Below are positions 63,570 through 64,000 of a stretch of 64,000 nucleotides of DNA, piece after piece. The translations under genes were made by a program, and so were the position numbers. The DNA is taken from NCBI RefSeq assembly GCF_003605125.1, contig NZ_QPQT01000019.1, positions 25,465 through 89,464 of the forward strand, given 5' to 3'. A model generated the notes under the pieces. The model did not search any database and had not been told where the DNA came from. It saw only the letters and a list, made by a program, of their open reading frames with translations. The stretch is from Shewanella algidipiscicola. Lineage in GTDB: Bacteria > Pseudomonadota > Gammaproteobacteria > Enterobacterales > Shewanellaceae. Position 1 is the first letter of the stretch, and each line of letters opens with the position of its first letter.

Positions 63570-63754
63570 TTTGCTCCCTGTGGTGTGCGTGAGTCGGTTA
63601 TGTCCCTGTGCCGATATTTACAAACTCAGGGTGAATGTTTTAATGACATTGCGCAAGCTCGGCTCGAACCGAGAAGCCTTAGGAGTTAATCATTTACCCG
63701 CCTTGAACCTACGGTTCAAGGGCTACACCGGTAACGGCACCTTGGGGAGCAATT
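63570..63754 (+). ncRNA. ssrS: 6S RNA
   Basis: About 185 bases downstream of zapA with the 6S RNA layout. The ends TTGCTCCC and GGGGAGCAA pair to form the closing stem. Conserved stretches are TGTCCCTGTGCCGATATTT near the 5' side, GCTCGGCTCGAACCGAGAAGCC in the middle, and CCTTGAACC/GGTTCAAGGGCTACA near the 3' end, all close to E. coli 6S RNA. It binds the sigma-70 RNA polymerase holoenzyme in stationary phase. The exact ends are estimated from the closing stem. Confidence 0.95.
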
Positions 63755-63763
63755 TAAATAATT

Positions 63764-63797
63764 AAGCCATCGCCTTAACCTGCGGTGGCTTTTTTAC
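63764..63797 (+). terminator. terminator of ssrS
   Basis: AAGCCATCGC-CTTAACCT-GCGGTGGCTTTTTT forms a stem followed by a T-run, ten bases after the 6S RNA end. The same hairpin is copied downstream. Confidence 0.9.
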
Positions 63798-63827
63798 ACC
63801 TGTTGCATCACAAACTAAGGCACTCAG

Positions 63828-63942
63828 CAAATTACCCACCTTGAAACGCTTATGGGTTCAAGGGCTACACAGGTAACAACGCCTTGGGGAGCAATTTAAA
63901 TAATTAAGCCATCGCCTTAACCTGCGGTGGCTTTTTTACACC
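63828..63942 (+). repeat. tandem copy of the 6S RNA 3' arm plus terminator (copy 2)
   Basis: This block repeats the last part of ssrS with its terminator (original at 63691-63800). ATTACCCACCTTGAAA...GGGTTCAAGGGCTACACAGGTAACAACGCCTTGGGGAGC is followed by the identical AT-rich linker and terminator hairpin. The internal hairpin (CTTGAA/TTCAAG) keeps its pairing although the loop has changed. No 5' half of 6S RNA is present, so it cannot form a full 6S rod by itself. Confidence 0.9.
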
Positions 63943-64000
63943 AGCAAATTACCCATCTTGAAACGCTTATGGGTTCAAGGGCTACACAGGTAACAACTCC
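63943..64000 (+). repeat. tandem copy of the 6S RNA 3' arm (copy 3, cut by window end)
   Basis: AGCAAATTACCCATCTTGAAACGC repeats the beginning of copy 2 with one difference and continues through GGTAACAAC to the window edge. The array therefore has at least three units and may extend further right. Confidence 0.88.

Overview
The window looks like a chromosome segment from a marine gammaproteobacterium, most likely Shewanella or a close relative. The strongest support is the right end, where gcvP-gcvH-gcvT, ubiI, ubiH, a ygfB-type gene, zapA and the 6S RNA gene ssrS lie in the usual gammaproteobacterial order. Other genes fit the same group: a TAXI-type TRAP transporter, an SbtA-type permease next to purEK, an OsmC-YcaO fusion, a U32/RlhA-like protein and a CsgG/LpoB-like envelope operon. 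The genus is inferred from gene content, not from a database search.

Layout. 0-3.4 kb: the end of a TAXI solute-binding protein, a fused TRAP permease and a DUF1840 protein. 3.4-7.3 kb: a LysR regulator divergent from a small membrane protein, an SbtA-type permease, purE and purK. 7.3-8.7 kb: a small hypothetical gene and yghU. 9.2-13.7 kb: a four-gene minus-strand envelope operon. 14-24.5 kb: housekeeping and metabolic genes (OsmC-YcaO, EamA transporter, Old Yellow Enzyme, Na+/H+ antiporter, U32/RlhA, a GST-like protein, DUF3297). 24.7-30.6 kb: a chemoreceptor, a DUF2938/MerR pair, an orphan periplasmic binding protein, a dCMP deaminase and a DUF2726 protein. 31-34.1 kb: a small accessory cluster with a membrane coiled-coil protein, an ImmA/IrrE-type metalloprotease, a beta-family protein and a convergent sce7726-type nuclease-like protein. 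34.3-37.3 kb: a hypothetical gene, a CNT nucleoside permease and a nucleosidase.

38.0-54.6 kb is a defence island of seven large genes, all on the plus strand and forming three modules. The first pairs a helicase-nuclease with a protein having Argonaute/PIWI-like features, and resembles the DdmDE plasmid-elimination system. The second matches Shango: a TerB-domain protein, a BrxD-like ATPase and an Lhr-like helicase. The third is Hachiman/AbpAB-like: a DUF1837-type nuclease and a large helicase. Each module has its own SF2 helicase. Translational coupling inside each module and gaps of about 117-204 bases between modules suggest three independently acquired systems.

54.7-64 kb returns to core genes: the glycine cleavage operon with a long structured leader, ubiquinone hydroxylases, ygfB, zapA and ssrS. 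Downstream of ssrS are partial tandem copies of the 6S RNA 3' arm plus terminator, which continue past the window edge.
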